From: Dorea sp. AF36-15AT
GTDB lineage: Bacteria > Bacillota > Clostridia > Lachnospirales > Lachnospiraceae
Direction: 5' to 3'
Length of the DNA: 28,693 bases
NCBI RefSeq assembly: GCF_003477705.1
Contig: NZ_QUDV01000015.1
Coordinates: 1 to 28,693 of the forward strand
The notes below the pieces were generated by a model. The model was not told the DNA's origin and ran no database searches. It worked only from the letters and a program-made list of their open reading frames with translations. Shown here one piece after another: positions 5,516 to 12,372 of this stretch. Each line of letters opens with the position of its first letter. Within the stretch, counting starts at the first letter, position 1. The translations under genes were made by a program, and so were the position numbers.

Positions 5516-5580
5516 AAATGTTTGAAGTGGAATATGAAAGCTACGAAAGAATTCATAAGGAGGAAAAGAAAGATGATTAA
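5512..5580 (+). CDS. 22-residue ORF with GTG start
   Basis: GTG 5512 overlaps the preceding stop and sits behind AGAGGTGAGGACTG. The peptide (MKMFEVEYESYERIHKEEKK plus DD) is strongly charged and ends inside the start of the next gene. It may be a true mini-protein or only a coupling ORF that carries ribosomes to the next start. Low certainty because of its size. Confidence 0.35.
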   Translation: MKMFEVEYESYERIHKEEKKDD

Positions 5581-5857
5581 AACAGAAAGAGGCACAACGC
5601 AGATACAGGGAAAAGGGTTATGGGTAGAAGCTGAATTTTCTGCAACAGCAGGAGCAATGAAGAAATATTTATGCGATAAGTATGGAATGACAGAAGAAAA
5701 AGCCAAAGCACGAGTTATGGAATTGGCGGAAAGAGGACTTAAGAGCGAAGAGGAGCTTGAAAAAGAGGTATATAAAAGGATGTGCGAACTTTTTGATAAC
5801 GTCAAAGATATGCTTTCAGGTGACGTCAAGGAAGAATCAGATGAGAAGGTTCAGTGA
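5573..5857 (+). CDS. hypothetical phage protein, 94 residues
   Basis: ATG 5573 follows AAGGAGGAAAAGAAAG, a strong site. The product has a short strand-rich N-terminus (GTTQIQGKGLWVEAEFSA) and a long charged helix-rich remainder (KARVMELAERGLKSEEELEK). No catalytic motif, cysteine cluster or membrane segment is seen. It lies in the early operon and overlaps the next gene by 17 bp. Function unknown. Confidence 0.65.
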   Translation: MIKTERGTTQIQGKGLWVEAEFSATAGAMKKYLCDKYGMTEEKAKARVMELAERGLKSEEELEKEVYKRMCELFDNVKDMLSGDVKEESDEKVQ

Positions 5858-6062
5858 AGAACATGATCTGAGTCTATCAGATCTGAAGACTATCATATTC
5901 GATCGCGGTCGGAAGGAACTGGAAGCATATACCCATGCAAAGGAAAGAGGATATTCCGATTATGATGTGGAGAACCAAAGACTCCGGTACATAGCGATCT
6001 GGGTTGTGATCGAAGAAGCAGGTCTGGAAGAAGAGTTCGGGCATTGGAAAGTGCAGAAATAA
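5841..6062 (+). CDS. hypothetical phage protein, 73 residues
   Basis: The start at 5841 (MRRFSEEHDLSLSDLK) is supported by AAGGAAG just upstream and by overlap with the previous gene. An in-frame start at 5757 would overlap that gene by 100 bp and is rejected. The protein is helical and acidic with an EAGLEEEFG end. No domain recognised. It is the last gene before the repeat cluster that precedes Rep. Confidence 0.6.
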   Translation: MRRFSEEHDLSLSDLKTIIFDRGRKELEAYTHAKERGYSDYDVENQRLRYIAIWVVIEEAGLEEEFGHWKVQK

Positions 6063-6065
6063 AAA

Positions 6066-6149
6066 AACACATCCGTTAGAGCGGATGTGTCCGTAGCTAG
6101 GCTACAAGATGTAATACATAAAATACCTACATATATATTACATCTTGTA
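6066..6149. repeat. cluster of inverted repeats, candidate replication origin
   Basis: Three inverted repeats lie in 84 bp: ACACATCCG/CGGATGTGT (6066-6074, 6081-6089), GTAGC-TAG-GCTAC (6092-6104), and a perfect 15-bp repeat CTACAAGATGTAATA/TATTACATCTTGTAG (6101-6115, 6135-6149, 19-base loop). The second and third share bases, so they are alternative folds. No T run follows on the plus strand, so they are poor rightward terminators; the A run before the first could make it a leftward one. Position directly upstream of an HUH Rep gene suggests a double-strand origin. Confidence 0.5.
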
Positions 6150-6170
6150 GTCCTAAATGTCAAGTAAATG

Positions 6171-6187
6171 CGGGGTGAAATGCCCCG
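6171..6187 (+). promoter_or_regulatory. hairpin enclosing the Rep start codon
   Basis: CGGGG (6171-6175) pairs with CCCCG (6183-6187); the 7-base loop TGAAATG contains the ATG at 6180 and the stem contains the GGGG of the ribosome site. Folding would hide both and lower Rep synthesis. Confidence 0.4.
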
Positions 6188-7094
6188 TAAAACACTCGTT
6201 AAGAATATTAAAGTTAGGACAGAAAAGAAGATGTATATCCAGAAATATCAGACCTTCCGGAAGGGTGACGTGATTGATTATATTGAGATCCCAGATGGAA
6301 GATATGGGGCACGGGGATTACCCCGGATGAAAAAGAAGAAACCCACGAAAGAACAGATAGCAGAGATTAATAAGCAGAATAAGGAGCGGAGATGCCGTGC
6401 ATACCTGATGGAGTATTTCCGTCCAGGAGACACCTTCGCCACATGGACCTACAGACCTAGTGCCAGACCGCCGGACATGAAGTCAGCTCTAAAGGATTTC
6501 CAGAAGTCAATCCGGAAAGTCCGGGAGGAATACAAGAAAAGAGGATATGAGTTGTTCTGGATCCGGAATATCGAAAAGGGAACTCGCGGAGCCTGGCACA
6601 TCCATCTGGCAGTGAATGCCATACCGGGAACAGCAGAGATCCTGCGGAAAGCCTGGACAAAAGGTGGCATCTACATAGAGACCATCAGAGACTCGGAGAA
6701 ATTCGGAGATGACGACATGACCAGATTAGCCGCTTATCTGACAAAGGACGCGAAAATGGGAGATAAAAAAGACGATGGATCCAGGGAGAAACCAAGACTC
6801 AAAGAATCAAGTTACGGTCATTCCAGGAATATGCAGCTCCCACCGGTGAGAAAGCGCAAGCTGCAGCATTGGAAAAAAGAGGTCAAACCGAAAAAAGGTT
6901 ATTATATCGCACGGATCTGGGAGGGAATTAACCCATACACCGGATTTAAGTACCGCAGGTACACCATGATCCGAATAGAAAGGAGACACGATGATGAAGG
7001 TTCAGATCTACGTCACCACCACTCTGGCAGGTCCCGCCGTAAAAGACGGAAACTACGGAGCTGTCGTGGAATACATCACCCCAAAGGGGCGTAA
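6180..7094 (+). CDS. HUH-type rolling-circle replication protein
   Basis: A 304-residue endonuclease expected to nick the phage origin and start rolling-circle-type replication. The HUH metal-binding motif is WHIHLAVN (H140, H142), preceded by the usual basic stretch RNIEKGTRGA. The likely nicking tyrosine is Y186 in AAYLTKDAK (YxxK form), and SYGHSRNMQLP downstream matches the conserved end of phage Rep/G2P-like proteins. A single tyrosine is seen. The start at 6180 is preferred to 6168 because GGGGTGA lies directly before it, although spacing is short. The last 34 residues (Arg/His-rich) overlap the next gene by 104 bp, so the original stop may have been lost. The origin candidate lies just upstream. 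Confidence 0.8.
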   Translation: MPRKTLVKNIKVRTEKKMYIQKYQTFRKGDVIDYIEIPDGRYGARGLPRMKKKKPTKEQIAEINKQNKERRCRAYLMEYFRPGDTFATWTYRPSARPPDMKSALKDFQKSIRKVREEYKKRGYELFWIRNIEKGTRGAWHIHLAVNAIPGTAEILRKAWTKGGIYIETIRDSEKFGDDDMTRLAAYLTKDAKMGDKKDDGSREKPRLKESSYGHSRNMQLPPVRKRKLQHWKKEVKPKKGYYIARIWEGINPYTGFKYRRYTMIRIERRHDDEGSDLRHHHSGRSRRKRRKLRSCRGIHHPKGA

Positions 7095-7434
7095 AGAGAT
7101 CCGCACCGTGATAGGATTCGAACAGAATACGACTTGGCATCGAAGTGTCATCCTTGCCACGGTAAAAGCATTGAACATTTTAACGGTTCCCTGTTCGGTT
7201 GAGGTCTACACGACATCCAATTTCGTGATGAACACGCTAAATTCGGGAAATGTAGAGAAGTGGAAACGTGCAGAGTGGCGTAAGTCCTCAGGCAAAGAGG
7301 TCAAAAACAAAGAATTATGGCAAGAATATGCCGACTTGGCAGAGCGTCACAAAATCCACGCCACACGCAGTAAAAATAACGAATATGTACGCTTGCTCAT
7401 GAAAATGTTCAAAGAAGATTCTAATAGTAAATAG
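6991..7434 (+). CDS. RNase H-fold protein with degenerate active site
   Basis: The 147-residue protein follows the RNase HI plan: first strand IYVTT with GNYGAVVEY, then a helix ending ATVKAL, VEVYTTSNFV, a WKRAEW handle-like segment, KEVKNKELWQEY and a terminal NNEY helix. The four acidic catalytic residues of RNase HI appear replaced: T9 for the first Asp, V53 for Glu, T75 for the Asp in TDS, and R134 for the last Asp. This alignment was made by eye. It should therefore bind nucleic acid, or regulate, rather than cut RNA. AAAGGAG precedes ATG 6991. It overlaps the end of Rep, which suggests a partner role in replication. Confidence 0.7.
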   Translation: MMKVQIYVTTTLAGPAVKDGNYGAVVEYITPKGRKEIRTVIGFEQNTTWHRSVILATVKALNILTVPCSVEVYTTSNFVMNTLNSGNVEKWKRAEWRKSSGKEVKNKELWQEYADLAERHKIHATRSKNNEYVRLLMKMFKEDSNSK

Positions 7435-7439
7435 CAAAA

Positions 7440-7455
7440 CGGCATGGAAATGCCG
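7440..7455 (+). repeat. stable hairpin with GGAA tetraloop
   Basis: CGGCAT-GGAA-ATGCCG: a perfect 6-bp stem closed by a GNRA-type tetraloop just after the RNase H-fold gene. There is no T run behind it, so it is more likely an mRNA stability or processing element than a terminator. Confidence 0.5.
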
Positions 7456-7487
7456 ATAATCCTTAAAAATACTGAATGGGAGAGATG

Positions 7488-8075
7488 ATGAGCGTGATTG
7501 AAAATAAAGAGGAAATATTACCGGATCTGATCAAGAAATACGAATCCGGTAAAACATTGTTGGAGCTGGGACATGAATATAAGCTTGCTCCGAAGACGAT
7601 AAGCGGATGGCTAAAGGCTTCTGGCGTGAAAATGCGTATCAGCGGCAGCAGAAAGATAGAAATCGATAGAGAATTGCTTCAAAGAATGGCAGATGAGGGA
7701 ATGTCGCAGGTAGAGATATGCGAAAAATTAAACATATCAACCAGTACAATGTCCGTCAGAATGAAAGAATACGGCATCAAGATCAACCGGGATGCCAGGA
7801 AGAAACGGAAAACCGAAGAAGAGCCCATGGAAGAAGAACCGGTGATTAAACCAGGCAAACAAAAAAAGAGATGCGGATCCTGTGTATTCCGAGCCGCAAG
7901 AAATGCAGTAAATGGCTGCAATTATTCATCAATCATCGAAAGATGCCGATTGCAGAAGCCGGAAGAATGCACCTTTTACGAAAGAGGAAGACGCATAGAC
8001 CCAAAAAGCGCGCGAGCGAGTAAAAAGAGAGCGGAAGTATGGGCAGAGTGGGAAAAGATAGGTGATCGAGCATGA
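7488..8075 (+). CDS. double HTH protein with cysteine cluster
   Basis: About 195 residues. Two helix-turn-helix units are seen, TLLELGHEYKLAPKTISGWL (about 23-42) and MSQVEICEKLNISTSTMSVR (about 72-91). An acidic linker (EEEPMEEEP) follows, then a putative metal site with C129, C132, C144, C153 and C161 (CGSC...GCNY...RC...EC). The layout suggests a DNA-binding regulator of the early operon. The start is uncertain: ATG 7488 and GTG 7494 both lie behind GGGAGAG (7478-7484), which rules out ATG 7476. Its stop overlaps the next start (ATGA). The shorter protein at 10398 has the same HTH-plus-cysteine plan. Confidence 0.65.
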   Translation: MSVIENKEEILPDLIKKYESGKTLLELGHEYKLAPKTISGWLKASGVKMRISGSRKIEIDRELLQRMADEGMSQVEICEKLNISTSTMSVRMKEYGIKINRDARKKRKTEEEPMEEEPVIKPGKQKKRCGSCVFRAARNAVNGCNYSSIIERCRLQKPEECTFYERGRRIDPKSARASKKRAEVWAEWEKIGDRA

Positions 8076-8548
8076 GCACAGAAGAATGGAGACAAAAGAA
8101 GATCCGACAGAGAGGACGCTTTACTGTTCTCCAGAGGTTAGATTATCCAGTTAAGCTTAGACGTCAGAGAAACAGAGCATGGGAGTTCTACGAAGAAATG
8201 CTAAGCCGGGATAGAAGCGCACATGTCAGCGTAGGAGGATTGGACAGCATTATCCCGGAGATATACGGAAAGATCGAAAAGACTGACAACGGTGAATTAT
8301 ATACGACCGGAGCACAGAGGACTGGTTGCAGCATGTGTGGCTTCGGCATCCACCTAGAAGAACGTCCGCATCGGTTTGACAAACTCCGGGAGCGCAATGA
8401 GAAAGAATGGGAATTCTGGATGTACCGGTGTTGTACGGATCCTGAAACTGAAGAAAAATTCGGCTGGGGAAGAGTGCTGGATTACATCGGAGTAGAGTGG
8501 GAAGATGTGCCACCGAGACAGATGACGCTAAAGGATTATATGAAATGA
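8072..8548 (+). CDS. shortened PAPS-reductase-like phage protein
   Basis: The C-terminal two thirds of this 158-residue protein match the end of phage PAPS-reductase/DndC-like ATP-pyrophosphatases: TTGAQRTGCSMCGFGIHLEE (CxxC), then RPHRFDKL and WGRVLDYIGVEW. In those proteins a PP-loop (SGGxDS) and an adenylate-binding core of well over 100 residues come first. Here only about 50 residues precede, with at most a degenerate trace (VGGLDS). It is therefore an internal-deletion or C-terminal-domain-only version, unlikely to bind ATP normally, perhaps kept for its metal-binding or DNA-associated end. The gene overlaps its neighbours by 4 bp on each side and has no frameshift, so it looks maintained. 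Confidence 0.6.
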   Translation: MSTEEWRQKKIRQRGRFTVLQRLDYPVKLRRQRNRAWEFYEEMLSRDRSAHVSVGGLDSIIPEIYGKIEKTDNGELYTTGAQRTGCSMCGFGIHLEERPHRFDKLRERNEKEWEFWMYRCCTDPETEEKFGWGRVLDYIGVEWEDVPPRQMTLKDYMK

Positions 8549-9981
8549 GTTTAGAAGTTTTTGATAATTATGAATGCGATGGTCAGATAGAGATATCCGA
8601 CCTGAAAGGAGAAGAGATGGAAAAATTAATATACATACCGGCTGAGCAGATACATGAGCATCCGGATAATCCGCGGAAAAACCTTGGAGATCTTGAAGAG
8701 TTATCGGAATCGATCAAAAAGAAAGGCATCATGCAGAACCTGACTGTTATGATCGGACACTGGGATGAAAAAGGGAAATGGCAGCAGGACGGATACACAT
8801 TGCTGATCGGGCACAGACGCTTTGCGGCAGGCAAGATGGCAGCAGTCAGTGAATTCCCTTGCAGAGTAATTGAAAAGATTGATTACAAAGACCAGATCGG
8901 AATCATGATGGAAGAAAACATGCAGCGCAACGACCTTACTATCTGGGAAGAAGCGAACGGATTCCAGATGATGCTAGATCTGGGTGATACGGAGGAACAG
9001 ATAGCAGAAAAGACCGGATTCAGTAAATCCACGATCAAACACCGTTTAAACATTGCGAAGCTTGATCAGGACGTACTGAAAGAAAAAGAGCAGAATGACG
9101 GCTATCAGCTGACGTTAAAAGGTCTGTATGAACTGGAAAAGATTACGGATATCGATAAGCGAAATGAAATATTAAGACAGTCTGGTAGTTCTGTAGATCT
9201 GGTGGCAAGAGCCAGATCGGCAGTTGTATCTGAGAGAAGAGAAAAGGTTAAGCAGAAGATCATATCTGCTTTGGAAGTGTCTGGCGCTAAAAAGATGTCC
9301 GATAAGGATGAAATGAGTGTCTGGGATAGCGGTAAATGGAAAAAGATCCAGGAATACAAAACAGATAATGATCCAGGAGAGATCGATGTGCCGGAAAGTG
9401 ATGAACAGTTATATTGGCGATCTATTTGGAGCGGTATTGAGGTCTACAAAAAGAAAAAGCCGGTGAAGAAGAAAGAGACCAAAGCTGAAAGACTGGAGAA
9501 AGAGCGGAAAGCCAAGCAAAAGCAGATTAAAGAGGTCATGAAAAAGATGGATGCCCGCCGAAAAGAGTTTATACGAGACATCATTTCTGGAAAGATTGAT
9601 CCGGTAAAGAACGAACGAAGATTAAAGGATTCTATCTGGATGATCTTGGTGGCGGTAGGATGCAGTGTTTATAGATATAGAATGTCTGAGGTACTCCTGG
9701 AAAAAGATTGGTATGAATGTTCGGCAGAAGAACGTGGTGAGGCATTGAAAAAAGTGGACGAGCTCAGTATCATCCACCAGATGCTGACTACTATGCATTA
9801 TGCCATAAAAGCAGACTGTAATGAAGTATGCGATTATATGTGCAGATACAAGAAAGGTAATGGACAGATTCGTCTGGAAGCCTATCGGATTCTTGAATTG
9901 TATGGATGGTATTTCGAACCTGGTGAAAAAGAGATTCTGGACGGAACATCTGAACTGTATGAGGGTGAAGCTGATGAGTGA
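8545..9981 (+). CDS. ParB-like nuclease/CTPase-fold protein
   Basis: A 478-residue protein whose first 200 residues hold a complete ParB core: IPAEQIHEHPDNPRKNL, GHRRFAA (89-95, the C motif region that binds CTP in ParB), ENMQRND (124-130) and an HTH (about 148-172, EEQIAEKTGFSKSTIKHRLN). The rest is a charged helical region with a long coiled coil (about 300-345) and a compact helical end. Chromosomal ParB partner genes are absent, so a role as a phage nucleoid or replication factor is likely. The start at 8545 overlaps the preceding stop (ATGA). ATG 8617 behind AAAGGAG is a strong alternative that would remove 24 residues containing YECDGQIEI. Confidence 0.85.
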   Translation: MSLEVFDNYECDGQIEISDLKGEEMEKLIYIPAEQIHEHPDNPRKNLGDLEELSESIKKKGIMQNLTVMIGHWDEKGKWQQDGYTLLIGHRRFAAGKMAAVSEFPCRVIEKIDYKDQIGIMMEENMQRNDLTIWEEANGFQMMLDLGDTEEQIAEKTGFSKSTIKHRLNIAKLDQDVLKEKEQNDGYQLTLKGLYELEKITDIDKRNEILRQSGSSVDLVARARSAVVSERREKVKQKIISALEVSGAKKMSDKDEMSVWDSGKWKKIQEYKTDNDPGEIDVPESDEQLYWRSIWSGIEVYKKKKPVKKKETKAERLEKERKAKQKQIKEVMKKMDARRKEFIRDIISGKIDPVKNERRLKDSIWMILVAVGCSVYRYRMSEVLLEKDWYECSAEERGEALKKVDELSIIHQMLTTMHYAIKADCNEVCDYMCRYKKGNGQIRLEAYRILELYGWYFEPGEKEILDGTSELYEGEADE

Positions 9982-10324
9982 TTTAATGTTTCCGAAACCG
10001 AAATGGAAAAAGAAGAAAAAAAGACATCCACCGTCTATATTACCGTCAGATAAGCATATCTGCTTCTTGTGTGCCAGGAACGGTGATTGCAGACCTAAAA
10101 TCACGGAAGAACATCATGTATTTTTCGGATCTGGCTTAAGAGATGTCAGCGAAGAGAACGGATTCAAGTGTGATCTGTGTATTCCACATCACCGAACAGG
10201 ACCAGAAGCAGTACATAACAACCAGGAAACCAGAGAATATCTATGCAGGATATTCCAACAGCAATATGAACGTACTCACACGCATGAAGAATTCATGGAG
10301 CTGGTGCACAAAAATTATTTATAA
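9974..10324 (+). CDS. HNH-like zinc-binding protein
   Basis: A 116-residue protein with basic N-terminus (KPKWKKKKKRHP), then CFLCARNGDC, EEHHVFFGSG, CDLCIPHHRTG and a helical end. The pattern CxxC...HH...CxxC..HH is that of a small treble-clef/HNH-type fold, similar to NinG-like or HNH phage proteins of early operons. EHH could supply the catalytic histidine, but this is inference. The start at 9974 overlaps the ParB stop; a longer reading from 9821 would run inside ParB and is rejected. Confidence 0.65.
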   Translation: MSDLMFPKPKWKKKKKRHPPSILPSDKHICFLCARNGDCRPKITEEHHVFFGSGLRDVSEENGFKCDLCIPHHRTGPEAVHNNQETREYLCRIFQQQYERTHTHEEFMELVHKNYL

Positions 10325-10337
10325 CAATATATCACGA

Positions 10338-10357
10338 CCCTCCGGGAGACCGGAGGG
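10338..10357 (+). repeat. stable hairpin with GAGA tetraloop
   Basis: CCCTCCGG-GAGA-CCGGAGGG is a perfect GC-rich 8-bp stem closed by a GNRA tetraloop. It lies between two genes without a T run. Like the hairpin at 7440 it immediately precedes a gene for an HTH-plus-cysteine protein. Confidence 0.6.
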
Positions 10358-10397
10358 AAGAAAGGGAAACTTAGAATCAGGAGGAACGACCGACGAT

Positions 10398-10703
10398 ATG
10401 GCGCAACATTATAAAAAAAGACAAAGGATAGCAAGGAAGAACGCAATCCGAAATCTTATGGACCAGGGAATGACGAATATTGAGATTGCGGAAAAATTAA
10501 ATATCCCAGAATCAACAGTAAGCTGGCATAGACGCACGTACAGAGCTGATAAGGCAGTAGAATCTGCACCGAATGCAGACAGACATCTATGTAAGACTTG
10601 TAAATATAAGGCAAAAGGCTCTGGCTGTGATTATTTCTGCAAGACAGATGAGGTCAGAGGATGCGATCCGGAATATTGTAATAAATGGGAGGAGAGGCAA
10701 TGA
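10398..10703 (+). CDS. HTH protein with cysteine cluster
   Basis: A 101-residue protein: HTH at about 17-44 (MTNIEIAEKLNIPESTVSWH) and a six-cysteine region C65, C68, C77, C81, C89, C94 (CKTCKY...GCDYFC...GCDPEYC). Combined with the longer protein at 7488 it defines a paired family of small regulators in this phage. ATG 10398 follows AGGAGG at a slightly long spacing (about 11 bases). A longer reading from 10143 overlaps the HNH-like gene in another frame and is rejected. The metal site is inferred from cysteine spacing. Confidence 0.65.
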   Translation: MAQHYKKRQRIARKNAIRNLMDQGMTNIEIAEKLNIPESTVSWHRRTYRADKAVESAPNADRHLCKTCKYKAKGSGCDYFCKTDEVRGCDPEYCNKWEERQ

Positions 10704-10879
10704 TGATCAATACAATTATGATGGTGGCAGCAGTCCTGCATGCGGTTACGGCATTTATATTATCGACAGATATGGCAAAGGCAGCAGCTAAAGGAGAAAA
10801 GATAGCAGGATGGATCATATACACTGTATTTGAGATAGTCACAGCGGTATTGCTGGTGACAGCGGCACTGATGATGTGA
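10700..10879 (+). CDS. two-helix membrane protein, 59 residues
   Basis: ATG 10700 overlaps the previous stop (ATGA) and follows GGAGGAG. The product has two hydrophobic helices (about 4-24 and 38-58) joined by a short charged loop (KAAAKGEKIAG). It is small, basic in the loop, and lacks any enzymatic motif. It is in the early operon, so a holin role is unlikely. Function unknown. Confidence 0.55.
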   Translation: MMINTIMMVAAVLHAVTAFILSTDMAKAAAKGEKIAGWIIYTVFEIVTAVLLVTAALMM

Positions 10880-10896
10880 GGTGAGAAAAAATATTG

Positions 10897-11187
10897 ATGG
10901 GAATAAAGGTGGATAGGAGAATAGTGCTGGCAGGATTCAATTTCAAAGGGATGAGTCTGGAGTATTTTCATGAGTTTCTGAAAAATGAATTCATCCCGGC
11001 ATATCGCGAGGAGCTTTCAGAAAACGAAATACAACAGATTATGAAAGGTATTGAGGAAAAGAAAGACCGTATTTGGATATTTAAGAATACAGAAACAGGA
11101 AGAAAACTTACGCATACATTCACTTTTTATGACAATGTAGGATTTATGCCAGGATATGAAGTGAATTACGAATTTGACGGATTTTAA
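10897..11187 (+). CDS. hypothetical protein, 96 residues
   Basis: The ORF can start at ATG 10897 or TTG 10894, with GAGGTGAG upstream favouring either. The product is soluble, mixed helix and strand (FHEFLKNEFIPAYREELSE, then TFTFYDNVGFMPGYEVNYEF). No domain recognised. It is in the early operon between a membrane protein and a zinc-ribbon protein. Confidence 0.55.
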   Translation: MGIKVDRRIVLAGFNFKGMSLEYFHEFLKNEFIPAYREELSENEIQQIMKGIEEKKDRIWIFKNTETGRKLTHTFTFYDNVGFMPGYEVNYEFDGF

Positions 11188-11201
11188 GGAGGTAGAAAAC
11201 G

Positions 11202-11360
11202 ATGCATGGATATATAAGCGGTTGTACCGACACAGATATCATTAATTACTGCCCGAAATGCGGAGGAGAGATAAATACATATTACGGAGATGGCACAGGA
11301 AAATGTGATAGTTGCGGTCTCTGGTTCGGAGTAGTTGAATGTGAGGAGGACGAGGAATGA
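11202..11360 (+). CDS. 52-residue zinc-ribbon protein
   Basis: ATG 11202 follows AAGGAGG. The product has two CxxC knuckles, CPKCGG (C18, C21) and CDSCG (C35, C38), with glycine-rich spacing of a zinc ribbon, and an acidic end. Such mini zinc ribbons are common in clostridial phage early regions. Its stop codon overlaps the next ATG (ATGA at 11357-11360). Function unknown, presumably nucleic acid or protein binding. Confidence 0.65.
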   Translation: MHGYISGCTDTDIINYCPKCGGEINTYYGDGTGKCDSCGLWFGVVECEEDEE

Positions 11361-11587
11361 AATTAACAGACACAATTAAGACAAAAAAAGGAAGATTCGT
11401 AGTAGTTGATACATGCTATACATTAGACCATGGATTAGAAACAATGGTATTTACATCTGACGAGCAAGGAAACGTAACAAGTTGGACGGATCTGGATGCA
11501 GAGACTTACAGCACCCCGGAGGAAGCAGAGGAAGGTCACCGCCAGATGATTGAAAAATGGAAGGAGATGGAAATAGATGAATATTGA
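11357..11587 (+). CDS. hypothetical acidic protein, 76 residues
   Basis: Starts at ATG 11357 overlapping the zinc-ribbon stop, behind GAGGAGGACGAGG. The sequence begins with a beta-rich part (KKGRFVVVDTCYTLDHGLET) and ends with an acidic helix (EEGHRQMIEKWKEME). No recognised domain, membrane segment or metal cluster. The next gene overlaps by 11 bp. Confidence 0.6.
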   Translation: MKLTDTIKTKKGRFVVVDTCYTLDHGLETMVFTSDEQGNVTSWTDLDAETYSTPEEAEEGHRQMIEKWKEMEIDEY

Positions 11588-11867
11588 CGAATCTATTAAA
11601 ATCTTGAAACGAGATATTCACAAATGCGTGCAAAAAGTAGCTATCAGTGTAAGAAAGTATGATGATACAGCTGTGCGGATGGCTCTTGTTGCATTGGAGA
11701 AACAGATTACAGTAAAGCCGATTATCTTAGATATACTGATCGGAGATATCGACTATGCATGTCCCTTGTGTGGCAAGCGGGTGATGTCAGATGCAGAAAC
11801 CAAAAGTAACTATTGTAACGAATGCGGTTGTAAATTTGATTGGAGTGAGATTGATGAGATTGATTGA
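11577..11867 (+). CDS. zinc-ribbon protein, 96 residues
   Basis: An N-terminal helical region (1-50) leads to a C-terminal zinc ribbon: CPLCGKRV (C62, C65) and CNECGCKFDW (C80, C83). Proteins with this C-terminal pattern are frequent in phages of gut clostridia and have no agreed function. The gene overlaps both neighbours, by 11 and 14 bp, consistent with translational coupling. Confidence 0.65.
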   Translation: MNIDESIKILKRDIHKCVQKVAISVRKYDDTAVRMALVALEKQITVKPIILDILIGDIDYACPLCGKRVMSDAETKSNYCNECGCKFDWSEIDEID

Positions 11868-12372
11868 CGCTGATGCATTAATTAGCTTTATAGATCCGGA
11901 ACATTTAAGGCATTCGGGCGAACTAACCTTTTCAGAGGTTGATGTGATAAACATGCTGAATCATGCGCCGACAGTACTTGGCAAAGAAAGTCATGGAGTC
12001 CTCCGCAAAATAGCCAACTATCTGATAAAGGAATATGAAGGTGATGATGACAATGCACCTACGCTGGATATCACAATAAGTGACATGAGAGAAATATGTA
12101 CAATGCATCAAGACTTAATCGGTGAGAGAGAACTATTGAAACAGTGGCAAATGTATGGAAGAGTATGGATTCCATGTAGTGAGAGATTGCCGGAGAAACC
12201 AAGAGCCGATTATTACGATGGCTACATTGTGCAGACTAGACACGTTATGCAGCCGTTTAGTGCTTATTGGGATGGTATAGAGTGGACAGACGATGATGAC
12301 GATGCAGTGGACGATGTTATAGCCTGGATGCCACTTCCTGAGACATATATGGAGGGCAGAGACGATGAATAG
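11854..12372 (+). CDS. DUF551-type protein
   Basis: A 172-residue protein beginning MRLIDADALISFIDPE, a start motif shared by many phage proteins of gut Firmicutes, and ending in a DUF551-like domain (about 100-165: WIPCSERLPEKPRADYYDGY, then YWDGIEWTDDD and VIAWMPLPETY). The middle is helical and acidic. DUF551 proteins are often encoded in early or accessory phage regions; activity unknown. The start at 11854 overlaps the previous gene by 14 bp; the longer frame from 11791 is antisense to the zinc-ribbon logic and lacks a ribosome site. Confidence 0.75.
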   Translation: MRLIDADALISFIDPEHLRHSGELTFSEVDVINMLNHAPTVLGKESHGVLRKIANYLIKEYEGDDDNAPTLDITISDMREICTMHQDLIGERELLKQWQMYGRVWIPCSERLPEKPRADYYDGYIVQTRHVMQPFSAYWDGIEWTDDDDDAVDDVIAWMPLPETYMEGRDDE

